DNA from: Syntrophaceae bacterium
GTDB taxonomy: Bacteria; Desulfobacterota; Syntrophia; Syntrophales; UBA5619
NCBI GenBank assembly: GCA_003141195.1
Contig: PLLC01000045.1
Coordinates: 1-33,635 of the forward strand
Direction of reading: 5' to 3'
DNA length: 33,635 bases
Below the pieces are notes generated by a model, which had not been told where the DNA came from, ran no database searches, and saw only the letters and a program-made list of their open reading frames with translations. The position numbers were made by a program, and so were the translations under genes. Below, one piece after another: positions 1 to 8,672 of this stretch. The number at the start of each line of letters is the position of its first letter. Position 1 is the stretch's first letter.

Positions 1-2194
1 AGAACACGATCACTTTATCAGAGGCGTGTTTCCGGAGCAGGAGGTCGCACAGGATGTCCAATTTTGCGTCCTGGGCGGGGTCCCACTCGCCGCACTTCTC
101 CAGAATCCCTGATAGGGCATCGGTGTCCGTGCGGAGATTCTTCTCCATGACCTTGTCGAAAAGCTCCGGGCGAATCCATGCGAAGCGGTTCCTTCCCTGG
201 GTGGCGTACCGCTTGTAGGCCTCGGCGGCGCGGCGTCTGAAATCCTCCGGGGTCCGCATTGTAGAAACAGTATCCACCCCGCAGACGGCTTCATCATCCT
301 CTAAGATGTCCGCAACATCGTCGGCGTCTTCGTCGCAGATACGCGGGTCCAGCAGTCCGGCATCCTGGGTGCCGATGGGCAGGGGGTTCCCCGTCTCGCT
401 CGCGTGGAGATAGACGCAGTTCCTGAGGATATGCCGTTCGACCGACTGGAGAAACGCCTGCCCGCTCGACTCCAGACGTTTGAAGAGATTCGTCCGGCAG
501 AACCCCATAAGCCTCTTGCCCGCGCGAGAGAGGTTCTGGAGCAGCCGCGTCTCGTCCCTTGTCGGTGGCGTATCGGGCGACGGGGCGACATAATTGCCCA
601 GACCATAGCGGGGCAGATGAAGGGCATTGATTGCATCGACGACCTCCGGCGAATAGAGGCGTGCATACGGGTCCCGTCCGCCTTTCTCGTCGATCGCGAA
701 ACGGGCTGTTTTCGGCACGCGGGTGGGGAAGTAATAGGGCCGATCATCTTTGAGAAGTAGATACTTCCGTCCGTTTGCCGGATCGATCTCGGCGTAATTC
801 TCCATAATGAAGCTGCGCGTCCGCCGGACCAGATAGAGGCGCATGAGCTCGCGCCAGTCATCGGCATATTTGCTCTTTTCGAAGGCTGCAAGTGTGTGCG
901 GCCGACATTGATGCCGGCGGATGAATTCCGTTTCACCCATTTCGTTGAGGAGGTTCTCCGGACGGATGTGGAGTTCCTGCTCCTCCGGCAGAAAGAGCCG
1001 GAGCTGATTGGACAGATCGAGATAGGTCTTGTTGTAGGGCGTCGCGGAGAGCAGAACGCATTTACAGTCGTTCTTCCTAATGTAGTCAAGGATGACGCTG
1101 TAGCGTCTCCCCTCCCGGTTGCGGAGATTGTGACTTTCGTCGATCACCACGAGGCGATAACGTCGCATGTCAGGCAGTTCCCGGGTGGCAAGGCTGAGCG
1201 ACAGGATCTTCCCGCGCAGGTGGTAGCGTTCGCGGTAGTCGTTCCACATGGGCAGAAGGTTCTTGGGGCAGATGATGAGCGTTTCCAGATCGTAGTCGTC
1301 TTCAAAGATCCGCGCCAGGGCCGTCGCCATCAGCGTCTTGCCCAAACCGACCACATCTCCGATGAGTACGCCGCCTCGTTTGAGGAGGTGATGCGCCGCG
1401 ATCTTCACCGCCGCTTCCTGGAAACCGAAGAGCTTGTCTTTCAGTTCCGGCGGCAAATGAAACTCCGAAATGCCCTCGCGGGCCTCGCGCGCAAGATGGT
1501 AGGCCATCTTTACATAGATATGGTAAGGGGGGATCAGTTCCTCCCGCGCCCAGCTTTGTTCCACAACCTTGACCAGATCGGCGGAGATGTCGATACACCA
1601 GCGGTCGTTCCAGCGATCTTCAAACCATTTCGCCAGCTTTTTACCGGCGTCGTGATCAAGGACATCGATGTTCAGCTCTCCCTGCCGAGCAAGCCCGGCA
1701 AGCGTCAGGTTGCTGCTGCCTAAATAGCCGACGATCGGATTAATCGGATCGGGGCGAAAATGCAGATAGAGTTTTGCATGCAGGGGGTGGCGCAGGAAGA
1801 GTTTTACGACCACCTTTTTGGCTTTGATTTGGGCAGCCAAGCGACGAAGCCCTGCCTCATCTTCGTTGGTAGGCGCGCCAACCGTAAGTTGTTCCTTGAA
1901 CCTCTCGACCAGTTCCTTCTTGAGGCGCAGGGCCGTCGCCTGATCGATCTGCTCATCATCCTTCATCAAACCGAGCAGGGCACGGATCTCTTCCTGTGGC
2001 ATCCGCTGCATCCCTACGAGGAGTCGGCAGCAATGGCCATCCCCGCCGGACCATCGTTCGATGCAGGAATCCAGGGCCTTCCAGCCGCGGAGATTGAAGT
2101 AACCGACGCAGAAGTCAGCGCGGTCGGAAAGCATGATCGTTTCGCGGAGCGCCGGGAGAAGCTCCTCCTCGATATTATCGAATATACGTGGCAT
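1..2194 (-). CDS. PLD-like / SNF2-type helicase, C-terminus cut by window edge
   Basis: Open frame of 731 codons with no stop, continuing past the left edge, so the C-terminal helicase lobe is missing. The N-terminal part has a phospholipase-D-like half site: HAKLYL near residue 140 and GSSN near 159. Helicase lobe 1 follows, with motif I GLGKT at about 283-287, motif II DESH at about 352-355 and motif III SATPYN at about 383-388. The visible end DKVIVF looks like the first strand of the second lobe. The start at 2194 gives MPRIFDN and is preceded by GGAG about ten bases upstream. Proteins with a PLD module ahead of an SNF2/RapA-like ATPase are known as DNA translocases and are often found in restriction or phage-defence settings; that role is inferred here. 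It lies 91 bp downstream of the regulator gene on the same strand and may be read through from it. Confident on family, not on function. Confidence 0.88.
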   Translation of the reverse strand, partial: MPRIFDNIEEELLPALRETIMLSDRADFCVGYFNLRGWKALDSCIERWSGGDGHCCRLLVGMQRMPQEEIRALLGLMKDDEQIDQATALRLKKELVERFKEQLTVGAPTNEDEAGLRRLAAQIKAKKVVVKLFLRHPLHAKLYLHFRPDPINPIVGYLGSSNLTLAGLARQGELNIDVLDHDAGKKLAKWFEDRWNDRWCIDISADLVKVVEQSWAREELIPPYHIYVKMAYHLAREAREGISEFHLPPELKDKLFGFQEAAVKIAAHHLLKRGGVLIGDVVGLGKTLMATALARIFEDDYDLETLIICPKNLLPMWNDYRERYHLRGKILSLSLATRELPDMRRYRLVVIDESHNLRNREGRRYSVILDYIRKNDCKCVLLSATPYNKTYLDLSNQLRLFLPEEQELHIRPENLLNEMGETEFIRRHQCRPHTLAAFEKSKYADDWRELMRLYLVRRTRSFIMENYAEIDPANGRKYLLLKDDRPYYFPTRVPKTARFAIDEKGGRDPYARLYSPEVVDAINALHLPRYGLGNYVAPSPDTPPTRDETRLLQNLSRAGKRLMGFCRTNLFKRLESSGQAFLQSVERHILRNCVYLHASETGNPLPIGTQDAGLLDPRICDEDADDVADILEDDEAVCGVDTVSTMRTPEDFRRRAAEAYKRYATQGRNRFAWIRPELFDKVMEKNLRTDTDALSGILEKCGEWDPAQDAKLDILCDLLLRKHASDKVIVF

Positions 2195-2285
2195 TTTACC
2201 GTCTCCGTGCTGTCTGAAACTGTTTTGCGTCAGTTCTTGACCATCAAACCCGCGACCCATCTATCGCAGGTAGGAAAACGGTTCT

Positions 2286-3653
2286 TTACGACGCCTTCAG
2301 TCCGTACTTTTTGAGCTTGTAGCGGAGCATCCGCTCGCTGATCCCGAGGAACTCGGCGGCGCGGATCTGGTGGTCGCCCGCCTTCTCCATCGCCTCGACG
2401 ATCAGCTTCTTCTCCAGTTCCTCGATCGATCCGCGGAGCAGCCCTTCCTCCGCCTTCCGACTCTCCGTGGTCTCCTCCATGCTTTCGCTGAAGGGGAGGT
2501 CCTCCACGGAGATCACATCCTCCCGGGCGATGACGACGGCCCGCTCGATGATGTTCTCCAACTCCCGGACGTTCCCGGGGTAGTCGTACTTGAGGAGGAC
2601 GTCCTGCGCCTCGCTGCTGAGTCCCGCGATCTCCTTCCCGTTCTCCTCCGCGTACCGCTTGAGGAAATGGTCAATCAGAATCGGGATGTCCTCCTTTCGC
2701 TCCCGAAGCGGCGGGAGGGACATCAAAACGACGTTCAGGCGGTAGAAGAGGTCATCCCGGAAGGCCCCCTCTTTTACCCTTTGCTCCAGTTCGCGGTTGG
2801 TCGCACTGATCACCCGGACATCGGTGCGGAGCGTCTGGTTCCCGCCGAGGCGCTGGAACTCGTGTTCCTGGAGGAAACGGAGGAGTTTGACCTGGACCTG
2901 CGGCGAGAGCTCGCCGATTTCGTCGAGGAAGAGGGTCCCCCCGTCCGCCTCTTCGAACCGGCCGATCCGCCGTGCCGTCGCCCCCGTGAAGGCCCCCTTC
3001 TCGTGGCCGAAAAGCTCGCTCTCTAAGAGATTCTCATGCAGGGCGCCGCAGTTCACGGCGATGATCCGCCGCGCCGCACGCGGGCTCAGGTGATGGATCA
3101 GCCGTGCGAGGAGCTCCTTTCCCGTTCCGCTCTCCCCCTGGAGGAGAACGGTGGCGCGGCTCGCAGCCACCCGTCCGGCCATGTTGATCAGGGCGCTCAT
3201 CTTCTCGCTCCGGTAGATGATCCGGTCCGTCGTCACCCCCTTTTCGCCCAACTGCTCGCGGAGGATCTCGTTCTCCTTGAGCAGCGTCCGCCGCTCCGAA
3301 ACGCGGTCCACCAGAAGCAGGAGCTCTTCGAACTCCACGGGTTTGGTAATGTAGTCCAGGGCGCCCGCCTTCATCGCGTCCACGGCCATATCGATGGTCC
3401 CGTAGGCCGTGATGATAACAACGTCGATCTCGGGATTGATCCCTTTCACCGCCTGGAGGACCTGCATCCCGTCCATCCCGGGCATCTTGTAGTCGAGGAG
3501 AAGCAGGTCGTAATGGCCTTCCCGGACCCGCTGCACCGCCCGTTCGCCGTTTTCGGCCTCGCCGACGGTGTGGCCCTCCTTCCGGAGGAAATCCCGGAGC
3601 ATCTCCCGCTGCGACCGGCCGTCTTCCACCACCAGGATGTTAAGCTTCTTCAT
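2286..3653 (-). CDS. NtrC-family sigma54-dependent response regulator
   Basis: 455-residue cytoplasmic regulator. The receiver domain is residues 1-120 with phospho-acceptor D54 (LLLLDYKMPGMDG) and the TKP lysine near 104. A sigma54-interacting AAA+ domain follows, with Walker A GESGTGKE, the GAFTGA loop that contacts sigma54 and Walker B GTLFLDEIGEL. The C-terminal Fis-type helix-turn-helix contains AAEFLGISERMLRYKL. Length and order are typical of the family. An in-frame extension to 3863 exists but overlaps the kinase gene and has no domain match; the start at 3653 gives MKKLNILVVEDG and overlaps the kinase stop as ATGA, so translation is coupled. It should activate sigma54 promoters when phosphorylated by the adjacent kinase. 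No convincing sigma54 promoter was found by eye in this window, so its targets are unknown. Confidence 0.95.
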   Translation of the reverse strand: MKKLNILVVEDGRSQREMLRDFLRKEGHTVGEAENGERAVQRVREGHYDLLLLDYKMPGMDGMQVLQAVKGINPEIDVVIITAYGTIDMAVDAMKAGALDYITKPVEFEELLLLVDRVSERRTLLKENEILREQLGEKGVTTDRIIYRSEKMSALINMAGRVAASRATVLLQGESGTGKELLARLIHHLSPRAARRIIAVNCGALHENLLESELFGHEKGAFTGATARRIGRFEEADGGTLFLDEIGELSPQVQVKLLRFLQEHEFQRLGGNQTLRTDVRVISATNRELEQRVKEGAFRDDLFYRLNVVLMSLPPLRERKEDIPILIDHFLKRYAEENGKEIAGLSSEAQDVLLKYDYPGNVRELENIIERAVVIAREDVISVEDLPFSESMEETTESRKAEEGLLRGSIEELEKKLIVEAMEKAGDHQIRAAEFLGISERMLRYKLKKYGLKAS

Positions 3654-5455
3654 GAGCTTTTCGCCCCCTTGTCGTTGTGTCTCTCCGAGGGAAGCAGGAT
3701 CTCGAAGGTCGTCCCCTCCCCTTTCCGGCTCAGGACGCGGATCTCGCCCCCGTGGCCGCGGATGATCTCGTGCGCAAGGGGAAGGCCGAGCCCCAGCCCC
3801 TTCTCCTTGGTCGTGTATTCGGGGTTGAAGATCCGATCCACCTCCTCGGTGATCATCCCGCACCCCGTATCGGTGACCCGGATGCTCACGCGGCCATTCT
3901 CCGCATTCCGGATGGAAAGGGTGACGATCCCATCCCCGCTGATCGACTCCATCGCGTTCTTGACGAAATTGAACAGGGCCTGCTGGAGCTTGTCCATGTC
4001 CATCGGGATGACGATCGGCTTGTTTCCCCAGTCGGTCCGGAGGCTGATGCCCCTGGCGGCGGCCTCCTCGGAGATCAGGGTCGTGATCTTCCGGAGGACC
4101 TCCTGAACGGGACAGTCGTGAAGCTCCAGGCGCCGACTCTTCGAGAAGGTCAGAAACTCCTCGATGATCCCGTTGAGCCGCCGGATCTCGTCGCGGATCA
4201 CTCCGGTCAGGGTCCCGAATTCCTTGTTCTTTTCCTCATCTTCGGGCATATACTCCCGCTTCAGCCGCTGGCTCGCCATGCTAATTGCATTCAGGGGATT
4301 GCGGATCTCGTGCGCCACCCCGGCGGCGAGTTGCCCTAGGGAGGAGAGCCGCTCCGCCTTTCCAAGTTGTCTCGTCATCTCCACAACCCCCGCCAGGTGA
4401 CGGTTCTGGTTGTGGTAAAGAAGCCACATCGACAAGAGCGCAATCAGGACGACGAAGGATAGGAAGATGAACATGTTCCGCCGGTTCTCGTCGAGGATCT
4501 GATCGGTGTTCCCCCGTTCCAGCCCGACGCGGACGATCCCGGCGATCTCGCCGCCCAGACGGAAGGGAGCGACAATCTCCAACAGGCTCTTCCCGCCAAA
4601 ACTCACCTTCCGGCTCTCGAACGTCACGGCCCCGGCGAGGATCTTTGGGAACAGCGGATCTTCCTTTGTCCGCTCCGGGGGAAGTTCTCCGGCATTCCCC
4701 AGAGGCATCGCCTTCTTGTCCCGAACGGTGAGATAGACGATGCCCTGTCCTTCACCTAACTTTTCCATTGCCTTTTCTACGGAAACCCGCGTCCCCCAGT
4801 ACCGGAGGCTGTCGCGGTCCAGGGCAAGGATGATCGTCCCGCTTTTGTCTTTTCGGCTGAGGGCAATAAAACCGATCTTCTTCAAACGGTTGAGCTGGTT
4901 GAGACGGCTGATCAGATCGGCGGTCTTCTTCGAACGATCCGCGGTCATCGCGGGCACCTTTCCGTCGAAAAGGTTGTCCGGAAGCGTCCGGCTCTGGAAG
5001 ATCACATCCCCCCAGCCATTGAGGACGGCCACCAGATAGAGGTTTTTTTCCTGCGCGTATTTGCGGATATAGGCCTCGCTCAGATGCTCCCTTTTCCACC
5101 GGTTGTCGATCTCGCGCCCCATTGCGACGATCGCATCCGTGAGAAGCTTTTGCGGGGTGAGAACCTGCTCGCTCAGAGGGACGAAAGCGCCTCCCGTCGT
5201 CCTCTGCGAAGCGATGATCATGGTTTTCAGGTTCTCCTCGGTGAGCCGCTCGACCACCTCGATGATCCGATTTCCCTGGTCTTCCATGAAGCCGATGAGG
5301 GTCCGTTCGCTCCGCCGGAGGTCCATGATCCCCATCATCAGGATGAGGGCTATCAAGACGGCGCAGACGAGGCCGACGGCCAGAGGCTGGAGAAAGGGGC
5401 GGTTGAAACGGGGGAATTGCTGTTGCCAGACGACCTTCTTTTCAGGGCTCATCAT
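3650..5455 (-). CDS. Membrane sensor histidine kinase (NtrB/ZraS-like)
   Basis: 601-residue inner-membrane sensor kinase. A transmembrane segment at about 24-43 and another at about 328-347 bracket a roughly 285-residue periplasmic sensor region, of the double-Cache kind by length. The cytoplasmic part has the H-box GVAHEIRNPLNAI with phospho-acceptor H382, an N-box NFVKNAMESI, G1 box DTGCGM and G2 box GLGLGLPLA. It has no PAS domain that I can recognise between membrane and H-box. The start at 5455 (MMSPEKK) has AAGGA seven bases upstream. The stop overlaps the response-regulator start by four bases, making a clear two-component pair. The stimulus is unknown. Confidence 0.94.
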   Translation of the reverse strand: MMSPEKKVVWQQQFPRFNRPFLQPLAVGLVCAVLIALILMMGIMDLRRSERTLIGFMEDQGNRIIEVVERLTEENLKTMIIASQRTTGGAFVPLSEQVLTPQKLLTDAIVAMGREIDNRWKREHLSEAYIRKYAQEKNLYLVAVLNGWGDVIFQSRTLPDNLFDGKVPAMTADRSKKTADLISRLNQLNRLKKIGFIALSRKDKSGTIILALDRDSLRYWGTRVSVEKAMEKLGEGQGIVYLTVRDKKAMPLGNAGELPPERTKEDPLFPKILAGAVTFESRKVSFGGKSLLEIVAPFRLGGEIAGIVRVGLERGNTDQILDENRRNMFIFLSFVVLIALLSMWLLYHNQNRHLAGVVEMTRQLGKAERLSSLGQLAAGVAHEIRNPLNAISMASQRLKREYMPEDEEKNKEFGTLTGVIRDEIRRLNGIIEEFLTFSKSRRLELHDCPVQEVLRKITTLISEEAAARGISLRTDWGNKPIVIPMDMDKLQQALFNFVKNAMESISGDGIVTLSIRNAENGRVSIRVTDTGCGMITEEVDRIFNPEYTTKEKGLGLGLPLAHEIIRGHGGEIRVLSRKGEGTTFEILLPSERHNDKGAKSS

Positions 5456-5577
5456 GCATATCCTTGATCACAACGAGACGGCCTCGATTTTCCTTTTCAA
5501 AGCCATCGCCAAACCGGCAGGCAAGGACAGGATCACCCCTTACCGAAGCCGGAAAGCCGCGGGAAATTGTGGGTGTC

Positions 5578-5605
5578 ATCATAGGTCATTCGCCCGAAAA
5601 GTCAA
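5578..5605 (-). promoter_or_regulatory. sigma70-type promoter of the kinase-regulator operon
   Basis: Read on the minus strand, TTGACT (5605-5600), a 16-base spacer and TATGAT (5583-5578) form a good housekeeping-type promoter. The predicted transcript starts near 5571, giving a leader of about 115 bases before the kinase start. No competing promoter of this quality was seen between here and 5455. Confidence 0.6.
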
Positions 5606-5661
5606 CGATTTCTTGCATCACCCTGAAGAGTCGCAGGACCGGAACCGCCCCGGCGGGCATT

Positions 5662-5677
5662 TCGACATTTTTGTCGA
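5662..5677. promoter_or_regulatory. Perfect 6+6 palindrome upstream of the kinase promoter
   Basis: TCGACA and TGTCGA are separated by four T residues, about 57 bases upstream of the kinase-operon -35 box. A second TGTCGA half site occurs near 5730. The position suits an upstream regulator-binding site. Binding is inferred only from symmetry and location. A GC-rich stem (GCCGG/CCGGC) sits directly beside it at 5680-5695. Confidence 0.3.
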
Positions 5678-5968
5678 TTGCCGGCCACAACCGGCTTATG
5701 CATGTAAGGGCATGTTTCTAAATTGATTTTGTCGATAGCTTCGGGGGATGGCGACAATTCTTGCCGCGCGTTTTCCGCCTTCGGAGGGGCCGCCGAAACA
5801 GCCTGACTTGATAATATTAATCGATTCCGATGTGTTACAAATTTTTCGCGCCGCTGGCACAGGAGATGCATCATTGTCTAACCGAAAACACCAGTTGACT
5901 GAACGCGGGCACGATCAGCCGACAGTAAAACGACCCAAGGAAGACCGGCGGGTTTTCCACTCCTGAAA

Positions 5969-6002
5969 ACGGGGAGGTTCTCGGAACCTCCCCGTTTTTT
6001 TT
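5969..6002 (+). terminator. Strong rho-independent terminator
   Basis: A perfect 12-bp stem (ACGGGGAGGTTC with its complement) closes a three-base TCG loop and runs into a tract of eight T residues. It is one of the clearest intrinsic terminators in the window. It points along the plus strand, but no recognisable gene ends just upstream, so it either ends a small RNA from 5700-5968 or is a relic. Upstream A residues make it weakly usable from the other strand as well. Confidence 0.85.
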
Positions 6003-6217
6003 ATACCATTCAAAACACGCATTGGCAACCATCACCCTTTCAAGGCGGTGAATCAAAATTTCAGCCTCCGGCGGACATCCTGCTGATACCCCCGATTCCC
6101 ATGAACCCGGAAAGGAACAAGAGAACTTTCCCCGGGAAACCGGGAGCAGAAATGCAAGTGTGGGAGAATCCTCCTGTTCAGGGTATTTGTGAAAGATACT
6201 TATGTGAAAGATGCTTC
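6003..6217. other. Non-coding spacer ahead of the oxidoreductase promoter
   Basis: Between the terminator and the next promoter I see no gene with a ribosome-binding site. The nonamer GTGAAAGAT occurs twice (6189-6197 and 6204-6212), 15 bases apart start to start, ending just upstream of the -35 box at 6218. That spacing places it where an activator would bind. Confidence 0.4.
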
Positions 6218-6246
6218 TTGACATAAGGCAATGTCGTGCGTATGCT
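6218..6246 (+). promoter_or_regulatory. Near-consensus sigma70 promoter of the sugar operon
   Basis: TTGACA (6218-6223), an exact 17-base spacer and TATGCT (6241-6246) give a strong sigma70-type promoter. Transcription should start near 6253, about 90 bases before the oxidoreductase start at 6343. The duplicated nonamer immediately upstream may be an operator or activator site. Confidence 0.75.
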
Positions 6247-6342
6247 GAGGCGCAATAAAAACAGATCCTTGCCAAACCAGTATCCCCCTGTCTCTTTTGA
6301 AGGAATGAACAAATCCCTGAAACCGCGGAAAGGGAAGTATTC

Positions 6343-7584
6343 ATGCCACCCCTGCGAATTGGAATCATCGGGGCTCAATTTGCGGCCCATCTGCATCTGC
6401 ATAATTACAAGCCCCTGCGGGGCTCGAAGGTTGAAATTCTGGCGGTAGCGTCCCGGACAAAAGAGAGTGCCGAGGCATTTGCGAACAGATTCGGGATCCC
6501 TCAATTTTTCGATGACTACCGGCGCCTCTTGGATCGAGAGGATATTGATGCCGTCGATATCTGTGTCCCCTCCGACCTGCATCACGAATTCGTCATCCTG
6601 GCGGCCCGGGCCGGAAAACACGTGATCTGCGAAAAGCCTCTGACGGGTTATTTCGGCAAAGATCGGCCGGAAGAACTGGTGGGGCTGACCGTGGACCGCG
6701 GGACCATGTTCCGCGAGGCCCTGGCGAATTGTGAGGCGGTGGCCGGGGCCATCCGGGAGAACAGGGTCAAATTCTGCTATGCGGAAAACTGGGTCTACGC
6801 CCCGCCCGTGGCCAAGCTGAAAAATCTGATCAAGGTCAGCAAGGGAACGGTCATGGACATCCGGGGGGAAGAGAGCCATTCCGGGTCGCACGCAGCCTAT
6901 TCCCGGAAGTGGAAGTATGCCGGGGGAGGCGCCCTTTTGAGATTGGGAGCCCACCCCGTATCCGCTGTTTTACACCTGAAAGCCTACGAAGGGAAATTGA
7001 AGGAAGAAAAGGGGATCGGGCTCAAATCCGTGACCGCCGAAGTCGGACGGCACACCCTTATGGAGTCTTTCCGGAAAGAACCAAAAAAGTGGATCGTCAG
7101 CGCTTGGGAGGACGTGGAAGACTGGGCTACGATGATCATGAATTTTGAGGACGGCTCCCAGGCGGTCGTCACCGCTTCCGACGGGGTTCTCGGCGGGGTC
7201 CGCAATACCATGACCGTCTATATGTCGAATGCGGTGGTGCAGGTGAACATCAATCCCAGCGACACCGTGGTGGCCTATGCGCCGGAGCCCCATATCTTCG
7301 GCGACGAGTATATCGCCGAGAAGCTGGAGACGAAAGCCGGCTGGAACTTTGCCAGCCCGGATGAGGATTGGGTTCGTGGCTATCCCCAGGAGCTGGAGGA
7401 TTTTGCGGACTGTATCCTCATGGGAAAGGAGCCCGTCTCCGGGCTGGATCTGGCGATCGATACGGTCAAGGCGATCTATGCCGGCTACCTTTCGGCGGAG
7501 CAGGGGATGCGGGTCGAACTGGATAAAATATTAGGATCAGGACGGGACGTACATACCAAAACCAATGAAGGAGGTTTCAGATGA
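6343..7584 (+). CDS. Gfo/Idh/MocA-family NAD(P)-dependent oxidoreductase
   Basis: 413-residue cytoplasmic dehydrogenase. The N-terminal Rossmann fold begins GIIGAQFAA, and the family EKP motif is at 97-99 (CEKPL), where Lys98 normally takes part in hydride transfer. The rest matches the C-terminal substrate domain of sugar or cyclitol dehydrogenases. An insertion of about 25 residues follows EKP, which is longer than usual. The start has GGGAAG upstream and lies about 90 bases after a strong promoter. The stop overlaps the dctP start as ATGA, so it is the first gene of the transporter operon and presumably oxidises an imported sugar, uronate or cyclitol. The substrate cannot be read from the sequence. 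Confidence 0.9.
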   Translation: MPPLRIGIIGAQFAAHLHLHNYKPLRGSKVEILAVASRTKESAEAFANRFGIPQFFDDYRRLLDREDIDAVDICVPSDLHHEFVILAARAGKHVICEKPLTGYFGKDRPEELVGLTVDRGTMFREALANCEAVAGAIRENRVKFCYAENWVYAPPVAKLKNLIKVSKGTVMDIRGEESHSGSHAAYSRKWKYAGGGALLRLGAHPVSAVLHLKAYEGKLKEEKGIGLKSVTAEVGRHTLMESFRKEPKKWIVSAWEDVEDWATMIMNFEDGSQAVVTASDGVLGGVRNTMTVYMSNAVVQVNINPSDTVVAYAPEPHIFGDEYIAEKLETKAGWNFASPDEDWVRGYPQELEDFADCILMGKEPVSGLDLAIDTVKAIYAGYLSAEQGMRVELDKILGSGRDVHTKTNEGGFR

Positions 7585-8591
7585 AAAAAGTTACGACGAT
7601 TTTGTGTTACCTTTTGATTGGGGCCTTAGCAATGGCCGTTCTCGCAGGCGGCGCCCAGGCTCAAGAGAAGAAGTACGTGGCCAAACTGGCGGATGTCCTC
7701 ACTCCGGATCATCCCCACACCCGCTCCTGGGTGTATTTCGCCGACAAGGTGAAAGAAAAAACCAACGGCCGGGTCGAGATCCAGGTATATCACAGCGGAC
7801 AGCTGGGCCAGACCAAGGACCTCTATCTGGGCATGCAGATGGGCAACGTGGAGATGGCCAAGTTGCCCACCTCTTTTACCGGGGAATGGATTCCGGAGGT
7901 TTATGTGTTCGATCTGCCCTATCTCTTCCAGAACCGGGAGGAAATGTGGCGAGTGTTCAAGAGTCCGGTCGGCACGAAATTCTTCAATGAAATTTATGCC
8001 AAGCAGAACCTCGTGGGGATGATGTGGGCGGACGACGGCGGGCGGAACATCTATACGGTGGATAAACCCGTCCGCAAACCCGAAGACTTGAAGGGCCTGA
8101 AGATCCGGGTGCAGCCCAGCGCCATTCAAATCCAGGCCATCAATGAGATGGGCGGCATCGCCACCCCCACGGCCTGGGGCGAAGTCTATCTCGCCCTGCA
8201 GCAGAAGGTGATCGACGGGGCCGAGAACTCGCCCGTTCTCTTCTGGACCTCGAGACACTGGGAGGTCTGCAAGGTTTACTCGATGACCCAGCAGTTCTGG
8301 CTCCCCACGCCTCTGATGGCGAGCAAGAAGTGGTGGGATTCCATCCCCAAGGATCTCCAGGTTCAAGTCAAGGCCGCGGCGGCGGAAGCGGAAAAATATT
8401 TCATCCAGATCTATACGGCTGATGAAGACAAAGCGCTGGGGTGGGCGAAGGAAAAGGGCGTGCAGATCATCACCGATGTCGACAAACAGGCCTTCAAAAA
8501 TCGGATCAAACCGGTCTATGAATCCTTCGGAAAAAAATACAACTTCGGAAACGCGCTGTTAGAAGAGGTTCAAGCCGTAAACAGGAAATAG
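7581..8591 (+). CDS. dctP: TRAP transporter solute-binding protein (DctP family)
   Basis: 336 residues with a Sec signal peptide cut after about residue 27 (GGAQA/QEKK), so periplasmic. The mature protein is a standard DctP fold. R176 in LKGLKIRV matches the conserved arginine that salt-bridges the substrate carboxylate, so the ligand is expected to be an organic or sugar acid. A strong GAAGGAGG precedes the start, and the gene overlaps the oxidoreductase by four bases. A stable stem-loop separates it from dctQ, which could keep binding-protein mRNA more abundant than that of the membrane subunits. With a glucuronyl hydrolase downstream, a uronate or unsaturated uronide ligand is the best guess. 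Confidence 0.95.
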   Translation: MKKVTTILCYLLIGALAMAVLAGGAQAQEKKYVAKLADVLTPDHPHTRSWVYFADKVKEKTNGRVEIQVYHSGQLGQTKDLYLGMQMGNVEMAKLPTSFTGEWIPEVYVFDLPYLFQNREEMWRVFKSPVGTKFFNEIYAKQNLVGMMWADDGGRNIYTVDKPVRKPEDLKGLKIRVQPSAIQIQAINEMGGIATPTAWGEVYLALQQKVIDGAENSPVLFWTSRHWEVCKVYSMTQQFWLPTPLMASKKWWDSIPKDLQVQVKAAAAEAEKYFIQIYTADEDKALGWAKEKGVQIITDVDKQAFKNRIKPVYESFGKKYNFGNALLEEVQAVNRK

Positions 8592-8602
8592 CCGGTGACG
8601 GG

Positions 8603-8642
8603 ACGGGGGAGCCTGGTTTCACAAAAATCATGGCTCCCCCGT
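8603..8642 (+). other. Intercistronic stem-loop between dctP and dctQ
   Basis: An 11-bp perfect stem (ACGGGGGAGCC at 8603-8613 with its complement at 8632-8642) encloses an 18-base loop. No long T-tract follows, so it is more likely an mRNA 3'-end stabiliser or partial attenuator than a full terminator. Confidence 0.6.
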
Positions 8643-8672
8643 TTATTGATGAGGGGTAAAGGGGAGTTTAAA

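Noticed and set aside
896-1723. Long plus-strand open frame of 275 codons
   Set aside because: It is the antisense of the helicase frame; the minus strand encodes clear helicase motifs across the same bases.
2370-4106. Long plus-strand open frames over the two-component genes
   Set aside because: They mirror the regulator and kinase genes and show no domain of their own.
5749-5764. sigma54-like TGGC...TTGC site
   Set aside because: The GG-to-GC spacing is one base too long for sigma54 and no gene follows on that strand.
5748-5966. 72-codon plus-strand ORF just before the strong terminator
   Set aside because: No ribosome-binding site, no recognisable domain and poor composition; kept only as a note to the small-RNA idea.
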